Assembly (NCBI GenBank): GCA_002163155.1
Contig: MAAO01000006.1
Span: 434,001 to 498,000 of the forward strand
Direction: 5' to 3'
Length of the DNA: 64,000 nucleotides
Source: Halobacteriovorax marinus
GTDB lineage: Bacteria > Bdellovibrionota > Bacteriovoracia > Bacteriovoracales > Bacteriovoracaceae
How positions within the stretch are numbered: the first letter of the stretch is position 1; the number at the start of each line of letters is the position of its first letter. Shown piece by piece: positions 16,953 to 24,637 of the stretch. The translations under genes were made by a program, and so were the position numbers. Below the pieces are notes generated by a model. That model did not search any database. It was not told the origin of the DNA and saw nothing but the letters and a program-made list of their open reading frames with translations.

Positions 16953-17394
16953 AAGATACCTTTTTGTTATTGGTAATTTTTCTTTTAGGGATGAGTTTCC
17001 ATCCTCTTGGGTTTTCAACAATTTTAGAAACACTTGTAGAGGGGAGCTCTACTTTTATCAAGACAAAGCTAGTGTCTAGATTTTTTGAGTCTAGAACTTG
17101 AACTTTTTCAATCTCTAGTCTTTTTTCTTTATGGAAGAGATTTGCTTCTCTTTCACTCTTGGGGATAAGTGATTGAACCTCTAAGCTCATTTGAACGTGA
17201 CCATCTTTAATCTGATTATCAATTTCTACCTCCTCGGTAACACTCTCTGTAGTAAGGGTTCTAAGTAGGTGTGAAAGAATGAAAATTAGCAGAAATCTAA
17301 GGATTGCCTTCTTTTGAAACTCTTGTCTTTTCTTACTGGTAGACTCTTTGAATTTTTGAAGTTGTAAACTTATTCCATTTTCTTGTGAATTCAT
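16936..17394 (-). CDS. Membrane-anchored pilus operon protein, possibly CpaB-like
   Basis: A protein of 152 residues with a cytoplasmic N-terminus (about 27 residues, Lys-rich), one membrane segment (about 30-46, AILRFLLIFILSHLL) and a periplasmic part of about 105 residues. The ATG at 17394 has AAGGGA upstream; it starts 62 bases inside the end of the preceding TadE-like gene in another frame. The segment FVLIKVELPSTSVSKIVENPRGWKLIPKRK is loosely like the C-terminal part of CpaB/RcpC periplasmic proteins, and the position just before the secretin fits that role. There is no clear SAF domain, so the assignment is only a suggestion. Confidence 0.45.
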   Translation of the reverse strand: MNSQENGISLQLQKFKESTSKKRQEFQKKAILRFLLIFILSHLLRTLTTESVTEEVEIDNQIKDGHVQMSLEVQSLIPKSEREANLFHKEKRLEIEKVQVLDSKNLDTSFVLIKVELPSTSVSKIVENPRGWKLIPKRKITNNKKVSYEILL

Positions 17395-17515
17395 TTAAGT
17401 CCCTTTTTTCTATTTCTTGTAAGTGAATTGTGAGTTTACAAAAACTCAATATGCTTAAACTTAAGAAGAATAGGAATATTGCTAACTCTATTTGGGCAAT
17501 TCCTTTATTGTTCAA
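17333..17515 (-). CDS. Small TadE-like pseudopilin
   Basis: A protein of 60 residues beginning MNNKGIAQIELAIFLFFLSLSILS. The pattern G-x-x-x-x-E followed by a hydrophobic helix is the TadE-type prepilin signature. The start is TTG, in a 4-base TTGA overlap with the upstream TadG-like gene; no ATG is available. It is much shorter than typical TadE proteins (more than 120 residues). Expected to be a minor pilin processed by a TadV/CpaA-type prepilin peptidase, which is not encoded in this window. Confidence 0.55.
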   Translation of the reverse strand: MNNKGIAQIELAIFLFFLSLSILSFCKLTIHLQEIEKRDLNEFTRKWNKFTTSKIQRVYQ

Positions 17516-18096
17516 ATACTTTCCTCTCTTGTGTAAATCGATACTTCGGTATCTAGGTTGTTATCTAGGGTAAAAGTTGATTTGAAAATGATTGGTCTGA
17601 TTTTTAATGAGACTTTTTCAATACTGAAATAGCGTATGGAGAACTTCTTTAGCTTGAGTGTTGTTGTTTCATCATTGTCTCTTTTAAAGGTAGTCTTAAA
17701 ATTCAGATCAAAGGGAAGATTTTGAATAATGATTGCTTTGGTTATTGTTGAGCAATTTTTCAATGAATAGACTTTTCTATAAAATTTAAAAAGAGAATAC
17801 TGTTGCTTGATTTTCGCTAACTTTATAGTGGCATTAGCAGCTTGAGCGACATAAGGAATACCTGAATATTTGAAGGGGAGAGTACTTACTAGAAGCAGAT
17901 TTATACTATTCACTTCAGTTATAAATTTTGCTTCATAGTACTGAGACTCTCTTAAACAAAGAAGTGAGGAGTAGCGAAGACGATTTTTTTTTAGATGGAT
18001 GACTTTGTTAAGAACTAGCGCTGTCACTCCACTCAGTGCAAGTAGAAGTAATAAACAAAGAAAAATCTGACTTGATCCTTTTTCATTTAATTTCAT
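17512..18096 (-). CDS. TadF/TadG-like pseudopilin
   Basis: A protein of 194 residues with N-terminus MKLNEKGSSQIFLCLLLLLALSGVTALVL, the short charged leader, Gly and hydrophobic helix of TadE/F/G-type pseudopilins. The Glu at +5 is absent, as in many TadG proteins. The remaining 160 residues are a periplasmic beta-rich domain (LNFKTTFKRDNDETTTLKLK). It overlaps the gene upstream by ATGA and the TadE-like gene downstream by 4 bases, so the block is translated as one unit. Likely a minor pilin of the Flp apparatus; identification rests on N-terminus and neighbours. Confidence 0.5.
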   Translation of the reverse strand: MKLNEKGSSQIFLCLLLLLALSGVTALVLNKVIHLKKNRLRYSSLLCLRESQYYEAKFITEVNSINLLLVSTLPFKYSGIPYVAQAANATIKLAKIKQQYSLFKFYRKVYSLKNCSTITKAIIIQNLPFDLNFKTTFKRDNDETTTLKLKKFSIRYFSIEKVSLKIRPIIFKSTFTLDNNLDTEVSIYTREESI

Positions 18097-18332
18097 TTTT
18101 CTATTTCAATTTTATTATTAATCAAAATACTACTTTTTAGAACTTTGATAGTTGTTAATTTTTGACATTGATAGAAGTATTGTTCTTTATTCGTTATTAA
18201 AGACCTAGAGATTGCTCTCACTCTTCTGTGGTGAAGTTGCGATTGGCAATTTGATTCTTGGAGAACTTTCCAAGAACCAAAGAGTGCCAGCAGGGAAATC
18301 TTAAAAAGAACAATTTGCGATAAAATGATCAT
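18093..18332 (-). CDS. Small protein after flp, possible minor pilin
   Basis: A protein of 79 residues with a hydrophobic N-terminus (MIILSQIVLFKISLLALFGS) and a charged rest with two Cys (SNCQSQ, YQCQKL). It starts 3 bases after the Flp pilin stop and overlaps the TadG-like gene by 4 bases. The hydrophobic segment could be a signal anchor or prepilin helix, but the Gly/Glu cleavage motif is not present. No family recognised; membership in the pilus operon is clear from spacing. Confidence 0.45.
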   Translation of the reverse strand: MIILSQIVLFKISLLALFGSWKVLQESNCQSQLHHRRVRAISRSLITNKEQYFYQCQKLTTIKVLKSSILINNKIEIEK

Positions 18333-18335
18333 GAA

Positions 18336-18515
18336 TTAATTCACAGGAATTGTTCTTACAATTTCTTTTCTCATTTTTTCTACTCGTTTATGAACGCTTG
18401 CTCCAAATTGCTTCATTGCGACTAGGCAAAAGATTCCTACCAAAGATGAGATAATGACGTACTCCATAACCCCTTGACCATTTTGCTTTTTTAAATTTCT
18501 TGTAACCTTAGACAT
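18336..18515 (-). CDS. flp: Flp-type pilin
   Basis: A protein of 59 residues. MSKVTRNLKKQNG is the leader and QGVMEYVIISSLVGIF begins the mature pilin, with Glu at +5 and Tyr at +6 if cleaved after Gly13, exactly the Flp G/xxxxEY rule. The mature part is a single hydrophobic helix and a short basic tail. The ATG at 18515 has AAAGGAG 5 bases upstream; an ATG-type extension to 18563 is rejected. First gene of the minus-strand Tad operon, which continues to 13978. It would be the major subunit of the pilus. The upstream region shared with the SPOR gene holds an inverted repeat. Confidence 0.88.
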   Translation of the reverse strand: MSKVTRNLKKQNGQGVMEYVIISSLVGIFCLVAMKQFGASVHKRVEKMRKEIVRTIPVN

Positions 18516-18602
18516 AACTTCTCCTTTGAAAGCTCGATTAACACTAAGCAAGCGAGCGACCAAGTAGGGTTCTTAAAATTCAAGCCCTTATAAGTTAAGT
18601 AG

Positions 18603-18641
18603 TTCAGGTTTTGAATCACTAGGTAAAAATAACTACCTGAA
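18603..18641. promoter_or_regulatory. Inverted repeat in the flp/SPOR divergent region
   Basis: TTCAGGT (18603-18609) and ACCTGAA (18635-18641) are perfect inverse copies 25 bases apart, between divergent genes. A nested AGGTA/TACCT pair lies inside. It could be an operator or a looped DNA structure controlling the pilus operon; no regulator is known. Confidence 0.35.
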
Positions 18642-18648
18642 ATTACGA

Positions 18649-18677
18649 TTGCGTGGAATTTTAGAGAAGACTAAAAT
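18649..18677 (+). promoter_or_regulatory. Promoter of the SPOR gene, likely leaderless
   Basis: TTGCGT (18649-18654), 17-base spacer, TAAAAT (18672-18677). The start codon is at 18684, about 7 bases after the -10, where transcription should begin. No Shine-Dalgarno is present. Confidence 0.5.
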
Positions 18678-18683
18678 AAGTGT

Positions 18684-19361
18684 ATGGATGATAAAACTAA
18701 ATTATATGTACTAGCAAAGAAAGAAGTCTTCTTGATCTTCGTTTTCATGATTTTAATTTCACTAACTTCATTTCTGTTAGGAGTGAAAATAGGGGTTAAT
18801 AATTCATTTGAAAGCTCAGGATTTACTCGAGAGGATATGAAAAATGTTGAAATTATGTCTCCCGATGAAGAAAAGGTGACCGATCTCGAAACTTCAATGA
18901 GCAAAGTCGATCAAGATGCGACATATAAAGCTTTAAAAGAAAAGACCAACTCTTCACTTAGGAAAAAGATTGAAAATGAATTTTCTAATGAGGATATGAA
19001 ATTTAATATAAAAAAACCTGAAGCTAAGATGAAAGACGAAGCTCCAGTCATTGAAAAAAAATCTACAAATGTGATGGCTCCAGCAACAGCTCCTGTAGTT
19101 AACAAGAAAGATGAATTTTCTGGAAAACACTCTATTCAAGTAGGCTCTTTTCCTTCAATAAATGAAGCAGAGCTATTTGCTAAAGGTTTTAAGGCAAGAG
19201 GATATACTCCTATCATTAATCAAGTTGAACTTAGCCACAGAGGAACTTGGTTTAGAGTAAGTCTTGGTGTGTTTGAAAATGTTTCTGAGGCCAAGGAATA
19301 TGTTATTGAGCACAGATCATTATTTGAGTCTTCAGACTATCACTTTGTCCAATTTGAATAA
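18684..19361 (+). CDS. SPOR-domain membrane protein
   Basis: A protein of 225 residues with a short cytoplasmic N-terminus, one membrane segment (about 15-36, FLIFVFMILISLTSFLLGV), a charged low-complexity linker, and a C-terminal SPOR domain (about 150-224). The SPOR region has HSIQVGSFPSINEAELFAK, GYTPIIN and WFRVSLGVFENVSEAKEY, which bind denuded glycan strands at the division septum. This layout matches FtsN-type division proteins, but no FtsN-specific motif is seen. The mRNA may start at the ATG itself. A role at the septum or in pole-localised envelope remodelling is inferred from the domain. Confidence 0.85.
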   Translation: MDDKTKLYVLAKKEVFLIFVFMILISLTSFLLGVKIGVNNSFESSGFTREDMKNVEIMSPDEEKVTDLETSMSKVDQDATYKALKEKTNSSLRKKIENEFSNEDMKFNIKKPEAKMKDEAPVIEKKSTNVMAPATAPVVNKKDEFSGKHSIQVGSFPSINEAELFAKGFKARGYTPIINQVELSHRGTWFRVSLGVFENVSEAKEYVIEHRSLFESSDYHFVQFE

Positions 19362-19381
19362 TTCCTAAAACAAAAAAACTT

Positions 19382-19390
19382 TGATATAAT
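19382..19390 (+). promoter_or_regulatory. Extended -10 promoter upstream of the mannose-1-phosphate guanylyltransferase gene
   Basis: TGATATAAT (19382-19390) is an extended -10 element. No good -35 lies 17 bases upstream, which fits the extended -10 type. The gene starts 30 bases further on. Confidence 0.5.
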
Positions 19391-19420
19391 ACATTCATAT
19401 TATTTACTAAAGGTAGTTTT

Positions 19421-20494
19421 ATGGAAAATCTTTACAGTTTAGTTATGGCCGGTGGTCAAGGGACTCGGTTTTGGCCAGAGTCAACTTCAAAAAAACCAAA
19501 ACAATATCTTTCACTTGTTTCAGAGAAGAGTCTCTTAGAAGAGACTCTAGATCGTCTAGATGGTCTCATTCCAACTGACAAAAGATATATAGTGACTGTA
19601 AGAGAGCAGGAACAATTAGTTTATTCTAATTCCAAAAATAAAATTGGTGAGAATGGAGTTATATTTGAACCAAGTGGTAGAAATACAGCACCATGTATCC
19701 TTTTGTCTTTAGCGACACTATTAAAACAAGGTGCTTCTCGCGAAGACGTCGTGGCCATATTGCCATCAGATCACGTCATTTTAAATAGATCAGGGTTTCA
19801 ACAAACTCTTTCACAGGCTTCAAAGGTTGCAGTTGGGCAAAAGAGAATTGTAACGATTGGCATACCTCCTCACTTTCCCCATACAGGTTATGGTTATATT
19901 CAAAAAGGTGATGAATTAGAAGAAGGTTCATTTATTGTAAGTTCTTTTAAAGAAAAGCCTAACTTTGAAACTGCTAAGAAGTACCTTGAAGAAGGTAAGT
20001 ATTTTTGGAATGCTGGGATGTTTGTCGCTCAAATTGGTGTTCTTCTTGCTGAGTTTGAGAAACATTCTCCAAGTACTTATGAGTTCTATGAACAATTATA
20101 CAATGCTGTAGGAGATAAAGATCTCGTAAGCAAAGTCTATTCTCAGATTCCTGCAGACTCTATTGATTATGCCGTGATGGAAAAGTCAGATAAGGTGGCC
20201 CTTTGTCAGGCAAACTTTGATTGGAATGACCTAGGGTCATGGGACGCATTAGCTACTGTTATTGATGAGACAGATGACAATACTCTGGTTAGCGCAAAAG
20301 GACATTACTTTGAAGAAGCCAAGGGGAATATTATTTATGCTCCTGAGCAATTTGTAAGCCTAGTAAATGTTCAAGATTTAATTGTGATTGCAAATGGAAA
20401 GAATGTGGTCGTTCTACCTAAGAGCGACTCACAAAAAGTTAAAAATATCGTAAATTTTCTAAAAGATTCAAAATGGGGTAAAGAGCTGTTATAG
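19421..20494 (+). CDS. manC: Mannose-1-phosphate guanylyltransferase
   Basis: A protein of 357 residues of the nucleotidyltransferase fold, single-domain (not fused to an isomerase). It has LVMAGGQGTRFWPEST at the N-terminus, EPSGRNTAPCILL, ILPSDHVI, TGYGYIQKG, FKEKPNFETA, FWNAGMFV and FDWNDLGSWDAL, the full motif set of GDP-mannose pyrophosphorylases. It makes GDP-mannose from mannose-1-phosphate and GTP for surface polysaccharide. Its last codons (GKEL) form half of a hairpin with purB, with which it overlaps by 6 bases. Specificity for GDP-mannose over other NDP-sugars is from the family pattern. Confidence 0.85.
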   Translation: MENLYSLVMAGGQGTRFWPESTSKKPKQYLSLVSEKSLLEETLDRLDGLIPTDKRYIVTVREQEQLVYSNSKNKIGENGVIFEPSGRNTAPCILLSLATLLKQGASREDVVAILPSDHVILNRSGFQQTLSQASKVAVGQKRIVTIGIPPHFPHTGYGYIQKGDELEEGSFIVSSFKEKPNFETAKKYLEEGKYFWNAGMFVAQIGVLLAEFEKHSPSTYEFYEQLYNAVGDKDLVSKVYSQIPADSIDYAVMEKSDKVALCQANFDWNDLGSWDALATVIDETDDNTLVSAKGHYFEEAKGNIIYAPEQFVSLVNVQDLIVIANGKNVVVLPKSDSQKVKNIVNFLKDSKWGKELL

Positions 20495-20503
20495 CTCTTT
20501 ACC
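20477..20503. terminator. Dual-coding hairpin at the manC/purB junction
   Basis: GGTAAAGAGCT (20477-20487), loop GTTAT, AGCTCTTTACC (20493-20503): 11 perfect base pairs. The left arm encodes the GKEL end of the plus-strand protein and the right arm, read on the minus strand, encodes the GKEL end of PurB. No T run follows on either strand, so it may act with Rho or as a mRNA 3' end barrier. Confidence 0.6.
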
Positions 20504-21814
20504 TTGTGGGTATTGTTTCAAAACTCTTTCAAATACATCATTAGTAGACTTTAAAAATATCTTCTTTATTTCATCTTTAGTAGGCATTGGAAGAGTCAGG
20601 CTAGAGTCTTTCTCTATAAGAAGTTTTTCTAAAGTGTTATGAAATACTTCTGCGCTTTGAGTTTTGCTGGCTTCAAAACTAGCTTCTTGAACTAGAGTGT
20701 ATAAGTCATCTCTTTTAAAATTTGTCGTCTCAATAAGATGGTGAAGGTAGTAACTAGAAAGATAAGTACAGTTCTCAAAAACTCTATTTGTAATGACATC
20801 TTCATTGAATACGAGGTTTTTAACGGTAGAAGTTAATCTTGTTAATGAATAGAAGAGAATCCCAAAAGTGTCCGGTAGATACATTCTCTCTGCACTTGAG
20901 TGGGATATGTCTCTTTCATGCCACAGTACAATATTATCTAGCGCAAGGCCTATGTGTGATCTAAGCATTCTCGCCATTCCCGTTAAGTTCTCACCACTGA
21001 TAGGGTTTTTCTTATGAGGCATGGTAGAAGAACCTTTCTGGCCTTTAGCGAAGCCTTCATGTAGTTCTCCTACGTCAGAGCGATGAAGGTGTCTAATCTC
21101 AACAGAGATTCTTTCAATGGCAGCTCCTGTCATAGAAATTATAGAAACAAGTTTTGCTATTCTATCTCTTGGAATGACTTGAGTACTGTGCTCTTCTGGA
21201 AGAACTCCTAGTTCTTTTGCTGCAATTGCTTCTAGTTTTGGTTCTAAGATTGTGTAGTTTCCAACCGCTCCAGAAAATTGAACTCTTAAATCGTTCTTAT
21301 AGAAGTCTTCTAGCTCTTGATATCTTCTGCAAAACTCAGCGTAGTGACCAAGAAGCTTTTGACCAAAGCTAAATGGCTCGGCATACATTCCGTGTGATCT
21401 ACCGATAGTCGCAGTTTCCTTCATTTCGTTAGCTCTAAGGAGCAGTGAATTTAGAAGGGCCTTAAAGGCCGGAAGAATTTGTTCTAAAGATTGTTTAATT
21501 TGTAGTGTCAGTGATGAATCAATAATATCACTTGATGTCACACCAAAGTGAAAATATTTTCCAATTTCCGGTTCTAAGTTTTCAGTAATCGATGAGCAAA
21601 AGGCTATAATGTCATGTCTTGTTTGAAGTTCAATCTCATTTATTCTATCGATATTTATTGTAGCTTTCTCTCTGATCTTGTCACTTGATCCTACAGGAAC
21701 TTTCTCACCTTCGAGAGCTTTTAGAATAGCTAGTTCTACTTCGAGATAAGTTTTAAACTTATTTTCTTCGGACCAAATATTAGAAATTTCTTTTTTGTCG
21801 TAACGAGAAATCAT
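20489..21814 (-). CDS. purB: Adenylosuccinate lyase
   Basis: A protein of 441 residues. The fumarase/lyase signature is SSTMPHKKNPISGENL, with the flexible catalytic loop; TSSDIIDSSL and the active-site His in GRSHGMYAEP are also present. It cleaves adenylosuccinate to AMP and SAICAR to AICAR in purine synthesis. The ATG at 21814 has GGAG 8 bases upstream; an ATG 30 bases earlier is rejected for lack of one. Length is normal for the family. It is convergent with and overlaps the manC-like gene by 6 bases. Confidence 0.93.
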   Translation of the reverse strand: MISRYDKKEISNIWSEENKFKTYLEVELAILKALEGEKVPVGSSDKIREKATINIDRINEIELQTRHDIIAFCSSITENLEPEIGKYFHFGVTSSDIIDSSLTLQIKQSLEQILPAFKALLNSLLLRANEMKETATIGRSHGMYAEPFSFGQKLLGHYAEFCRRYQELEDFYKNDLRVQFSGAVGNYTILEPKLEAIAAKELGVLPEEHSTQVIPRDRIAKLVSIISMTGAAIERISVEIRHLHRSDVGELHEGFAKGQKGSSTMPHKKNPISGENLTGMARMLRSHIGLALDNIVLWHERDISHSSAERMYLPDTFGILFYSLTRLTSTVKNLVFNEDVITNRVFENCTYLSSYYLHHLIETTNFKRDDLYTLVQEASFEASKTQSAEVFHNTLEKLLIEKDSSLTLPMPTKDEIKKIFLKSTNDVFERVLKQYPQGKEL

Positions 21815-21862
21815 GTGAGAGGCTCCAAGTTGTGACTCCCACATGTTGAGTAGGGGAGTCTT

Positions 21863-22630
21863 TTAAAAATAATATGATAAATCAATAGCAAAAGTTGTCC
21901 ATTGCAACAAGAGTGATTTTGCACTACTTGTCTCATTTTCTGTAATCTCGGCACGTTTGACCTGGGCCAAATTGTAACTAAATTTTCCTCCCCAGTGGAA
22001 GGATTCACTTGTACGATAGTGAAGACCAAAGTCAGCTTTCATACCAAATCCACTGTAAGAATCTCCTAAGTCTGTTGAAGTCTTATTATAGTTCACATAG
22101 GCCGCAACAGTTTCAAAGAGATTGTCACTTGCGAACAGTGTTTGAATTAAACTTGTTCTATATGAAAGACCTGTTCCAAGAGTTGAGGTTGTAAGATTTT
22201 GTTCATCCACTTCTGTACTTGTACTTGTTAGAAATTGCCCGTTGTCATCAGCAATATTTGAAAAAGTCGCAGTGGTTTGAGCGAAGTAAAACTCCCACCA
22301 AGCATGATCAAATTTCTTGGCATATTCAAATTCAAATCCAGAGATTCCCGCAAGCTTCATAGGGTTTGAGTTTATATGATAGAGGATAGAGATTCTGCTA
22401 CCATCGTCGGCGGTAGAGAAGCTATCAAGAGATAGTCCCTTTTCTAAATCATACTTTTTAATACGTAGATCTTCATCAAACGATTTTTCTTCAGTTGATT
22501 TTCCTGACTTCAAGAATTTTAAGTCACCCTCTAGATCTTTATCAGTAGGGGGGACCGTAGAAACTTCTTGAGCGTTTGCCGAAGAAAAAGTAATTAGCAG
22601 TAAAGCGAGTAGTAAAATAATGTTTTTCAT
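21863..22630 (-). CDS. Outer-membrane beta-barrel-like protein
   Basis: A protein of 255 residues with signal peptide MKNIILLLALLLITFSSANAQ. After a charged region (about 30-70) it shows alternating strands rich in aromatic and polar residues (WWEFYFAQTTATFSN, SYSGFGMKADFGLHYRT) and ends in DLSYYF, with the terminal Phe typical for outer-membrane barrel recognition. It overlaps the TolC-like gene upstream by 4 bases (ATGA), so the two are made together. It may be an outer-membrane partner of that exporter; there is no known family match. Confidence 0.6.
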   Translation of the reverse strand: MKNIILLLALLLITFSSANAQEVSTVPPTDKDLEGDLKFLKSGKSTEEKSFDEDLRIKKYDLEKGLSLDSFSTADDGSRISILYHINSNPMKLAGISGFEFEYAKKFDHAWWEFYFAQTTATFSNIADDNGQFLTSTSTEVDEQNLTTSTLGTGLSYRTSLIQTLFASDNLFETVAAYVNYNKTSTDLGDSYSGFGMKADFGLHYRTSESFHWGGKFSYNLAQVKRAEITENETSSAKSLLLQWTTFAIDLSYYF

Positions 22631-24111
22631 TTAGCTTTCCCCTTTACCTTTATAATGAGATTTTCGAAGTTTTCTCCTGGGAAATCTTCAAGCCCTATGA
22701 GTCGAGCCAGTTCAACTTTATTTAAAAGGTGTAAGAAACGGTTTGATTCAAGAAGAGTCTCAGTTTCAGTAAGTTCGATGAGAGTATTTTTAAAATCTAT
22801 ATAGCGAGCTTTCTTATTCATGTAGTTTTCTAGAATTGTATCAAAAGTTTTTTGTAGAGTTGGAATTCTAGCATCAAGAATATTAATTTGGTTTTGAAGG
22901 TGATTCACGGTGAAGTAAGTCGTCTTTATTAATGCGTCGACACTTCTGTGTATCTGGGCTTTTTTGGTAAAAGCAATATGCTTTGAGAGAAAAGATGTTC
23001 TCGTCTTGCGATCATTGAAAAGTCCACCACTTCCTGTTAGCGACCAAGTGGCATTAATTGAAGCAACGAGGTCTACATTTGAGTTTCCAGTTCCTGTGCT
23101 GTAATTCGTTCTATTAGTAGAGCTATTAAAGCGGTAGTCGTAAGCTCCAAGTTTGACACTTATTTTAGGAAGAGGAAGGTTTTCCTTTAGGGCCAACTCG
23201 TAACTTCTCTTGGCGTTTTGAACATTCTTCTGTGCGTCTAAAGCGTCAGGGTTGTTCTTTCTTGAGAGCCTAATCGCCTCCTCTAGGGAAGTGTTTAGGA
23301 CTTCATATTTCAATCTATCTCTAAGAATATACTTAGTTCCAACTTCGTCATTGATTAGAAGCGCAACCGATTCATTTTGAATTTGTACATTATTTTTAGC
23401 TTCATGATATTCATTTTGAGCACGTAGATATTCAGCTCTTGCTAAGTAATAATCTTGCTTTGTGATCTTCTTTAAAGATATTTTCTCTCTATTTAATCTG
23501 TAAATAAATGAAGCATGTCTAAGTTGATCTCTCTTAATTCTTTCAGCTTCTTTTAGGTAGTAGAGCTTGAAATACGAAATTATGAGATTATGTTTTAAAT
23601 CTCTTGATTCTTCTCTTAAGCTTTCTTTACCTCTTTTATAGTCGGCCTTGGTATTTAAGTATTGGAGATAATCTTTTCCCCAGTTGAATACTGTGTAGTC
23701 TCCAAAGTCTAAAGATAAAGTACCATCTGGTCTTTTTGATCTAGGATTTGTGTTGTTAGAACCTTTAATTAAGGTTCCAAGTTTTTGATCACTAGTCATG
23801 AGGGATAGACTTACTTTAGGAAGCCAGAAATCTTCCCATGAGTCTTTCCATGAAAGTTCTAATATTTCTTTATCGTACTTTCTAACTTCTTGATCGTAGT
23901 TCTTTCTAAGACCTTGTTCGATCACATCATTAAGATATAAAGCTTTAGTGTTGGTACGACTTTGAACTCTTTGGTCAAGGGATTGAATGTAAGAGTCTGA
24001 GTTCAGTTGCCTTGGTGTTGTTTGTGCCCAGATGGAACTAATTGAACCAGTGGAGAAAACAATCAAAGCAACCGCCACTTTGTTGGCAGTTTTATTCATG
24101 AATCCGTTCAT
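22627..24111 (-). CDS. TolC-family outer membrane efflux protein
   Basis: A protein of 494 residues with signal peptide (cleavage near SSIWAQ) and two long helical halves. The pattern of helices (RKYDKEILELSWKDSWEDFW, EYLRAQNEYHEAKNNVQ, ALDAQKNVQNAKRSYELALK) and the short strands between (LPKVSLSLMTS, LPKISVKLGAYDY) are those of outer-membrane efflux proteins, which form trimeric channels. No inner-membrane pump or adaptor gene lies next to it; the only partner is the barrel-like gene overlapping its stop. Two ATG choices exist (24111 and 24099); the first is used. Substrate unknown. Confidence 0.75.
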   Translation of the reverse strand: MNGFMNKTANKVAVALIVFSTGSISSIWAQTTPRQLNSDSYIQSLDQRVQSRTNTKALYLNDVIEQGLRKNYDQEVRKYDKEILELSWKDSWEDFWLPKVSLSLMTSDQKLGTLIKGSNNTNPRSKRPDGTLSLDFGDYTVFNWGKDYLQYLNTKADYKRGKESLREESRDLKHNLIISYFKLYYLKEAERIKRDQLRHASFIYRLNREKISLKKITKQDYYLARAEYLRAQNEYHEAKNNVQIQNESVALLINDEVGTKYILRDRLKYEVLNTSLEEAIRLSRKNNPDALDAQKNVQNAKRSYELALKENLPLPKISVKLGAYDYRFNSSTNRTNYSTGTGNSNVDLVASINATWSLTGSGGLFNDRKTRTSFLSKHIAFTKKAQIHRSVDALIKTTYFTVNHLQNQINILDARIPTLQKTFDTILENYMNKKARYIDFKNTLIELTETETLLESNRFLHLLNKVELARLIGLEDFPGENFENLIIKVKGKAK

Positions 24112-24201
24112 TTAAAATGTCTCTTTTTTTGTGTGTGTTTAGAAATGATACGAAAAAAATTTAGACGTGCAAAGGAAAGAATTTACTTTGTCTGAAGGTT
24201 T

Positions 24202-24558
24202 TTAAAGAGTAAGTCCTGGGCAGCCAGTTCTTACAATGCTTTCTTCATAGTGATTGATTTTAATCAGAGAGAGGCGAAGTTCATTTTTTAATTTTCCATA
24301 ATTGTCTATGAGCTTCGTTTTTACGGAATTCTTCTCTTTGGGAACATATTTTAAGAGTTTTCTATTTCTTGTAATAAGCTCCATGAGCTTTTGTTTATGG
24401 GAGACTTTCTGGTTTCGCTTGTTTAGTAACTCTTCGCATCGTCTGGATATACTAGGGTCTGTGACTACTGTATTTTCGTAATCTTGGGCCAAGCTCATAT
24501 GGGAGTTGAAGAAGGTGCAGAGCATAAATATCATTAAAATCAATTTTCTACTTATCAT
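24202..24558 (-). CDS. Small secreted hypothetical protein
   Basis: A protein of 118 residues with a signal peptide (MISRKLILMIFMLCTFFNSHMSLAQ). The mature part is helical and Lys-rich (NKRNQKVSHKQKLMELITRN) with two Cys, SRRCEEL and RTGCPGL, far apart, that could be joined. The ATG at 24558 is preferred over a TTG two codons earlier. It stands alone between the TolC-like gene and the divergent kdsB gene. No family recognised. Confidence 0.45.
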   Translation of the reverse strand: MISRKLILMIFMLCTFFNSHMSLAQDYENTVVTDPSISRRCEELLNKRNQKVSHKQKLMELITRNRKLLKYVPKEKNSVKTKLIDNYGKLKNELRLSLIKINHYEESIVRTGCPGLTL

Positions 24559-24637
24559 TTTCAATTAATATCATAACATACCTTGGAAGTTTCAATTGAA
24601 AGTGATAAATTCTACCCTTAAATCACGGAGATGATTT

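Noticed and set aside
21815-22029. Extended start for purB and a nearby minus-strand frame of 72 residues
   Set aside because: The real purB start has GGAG; the small frame lies inside the overlapping beta-barrel gene in another frame.
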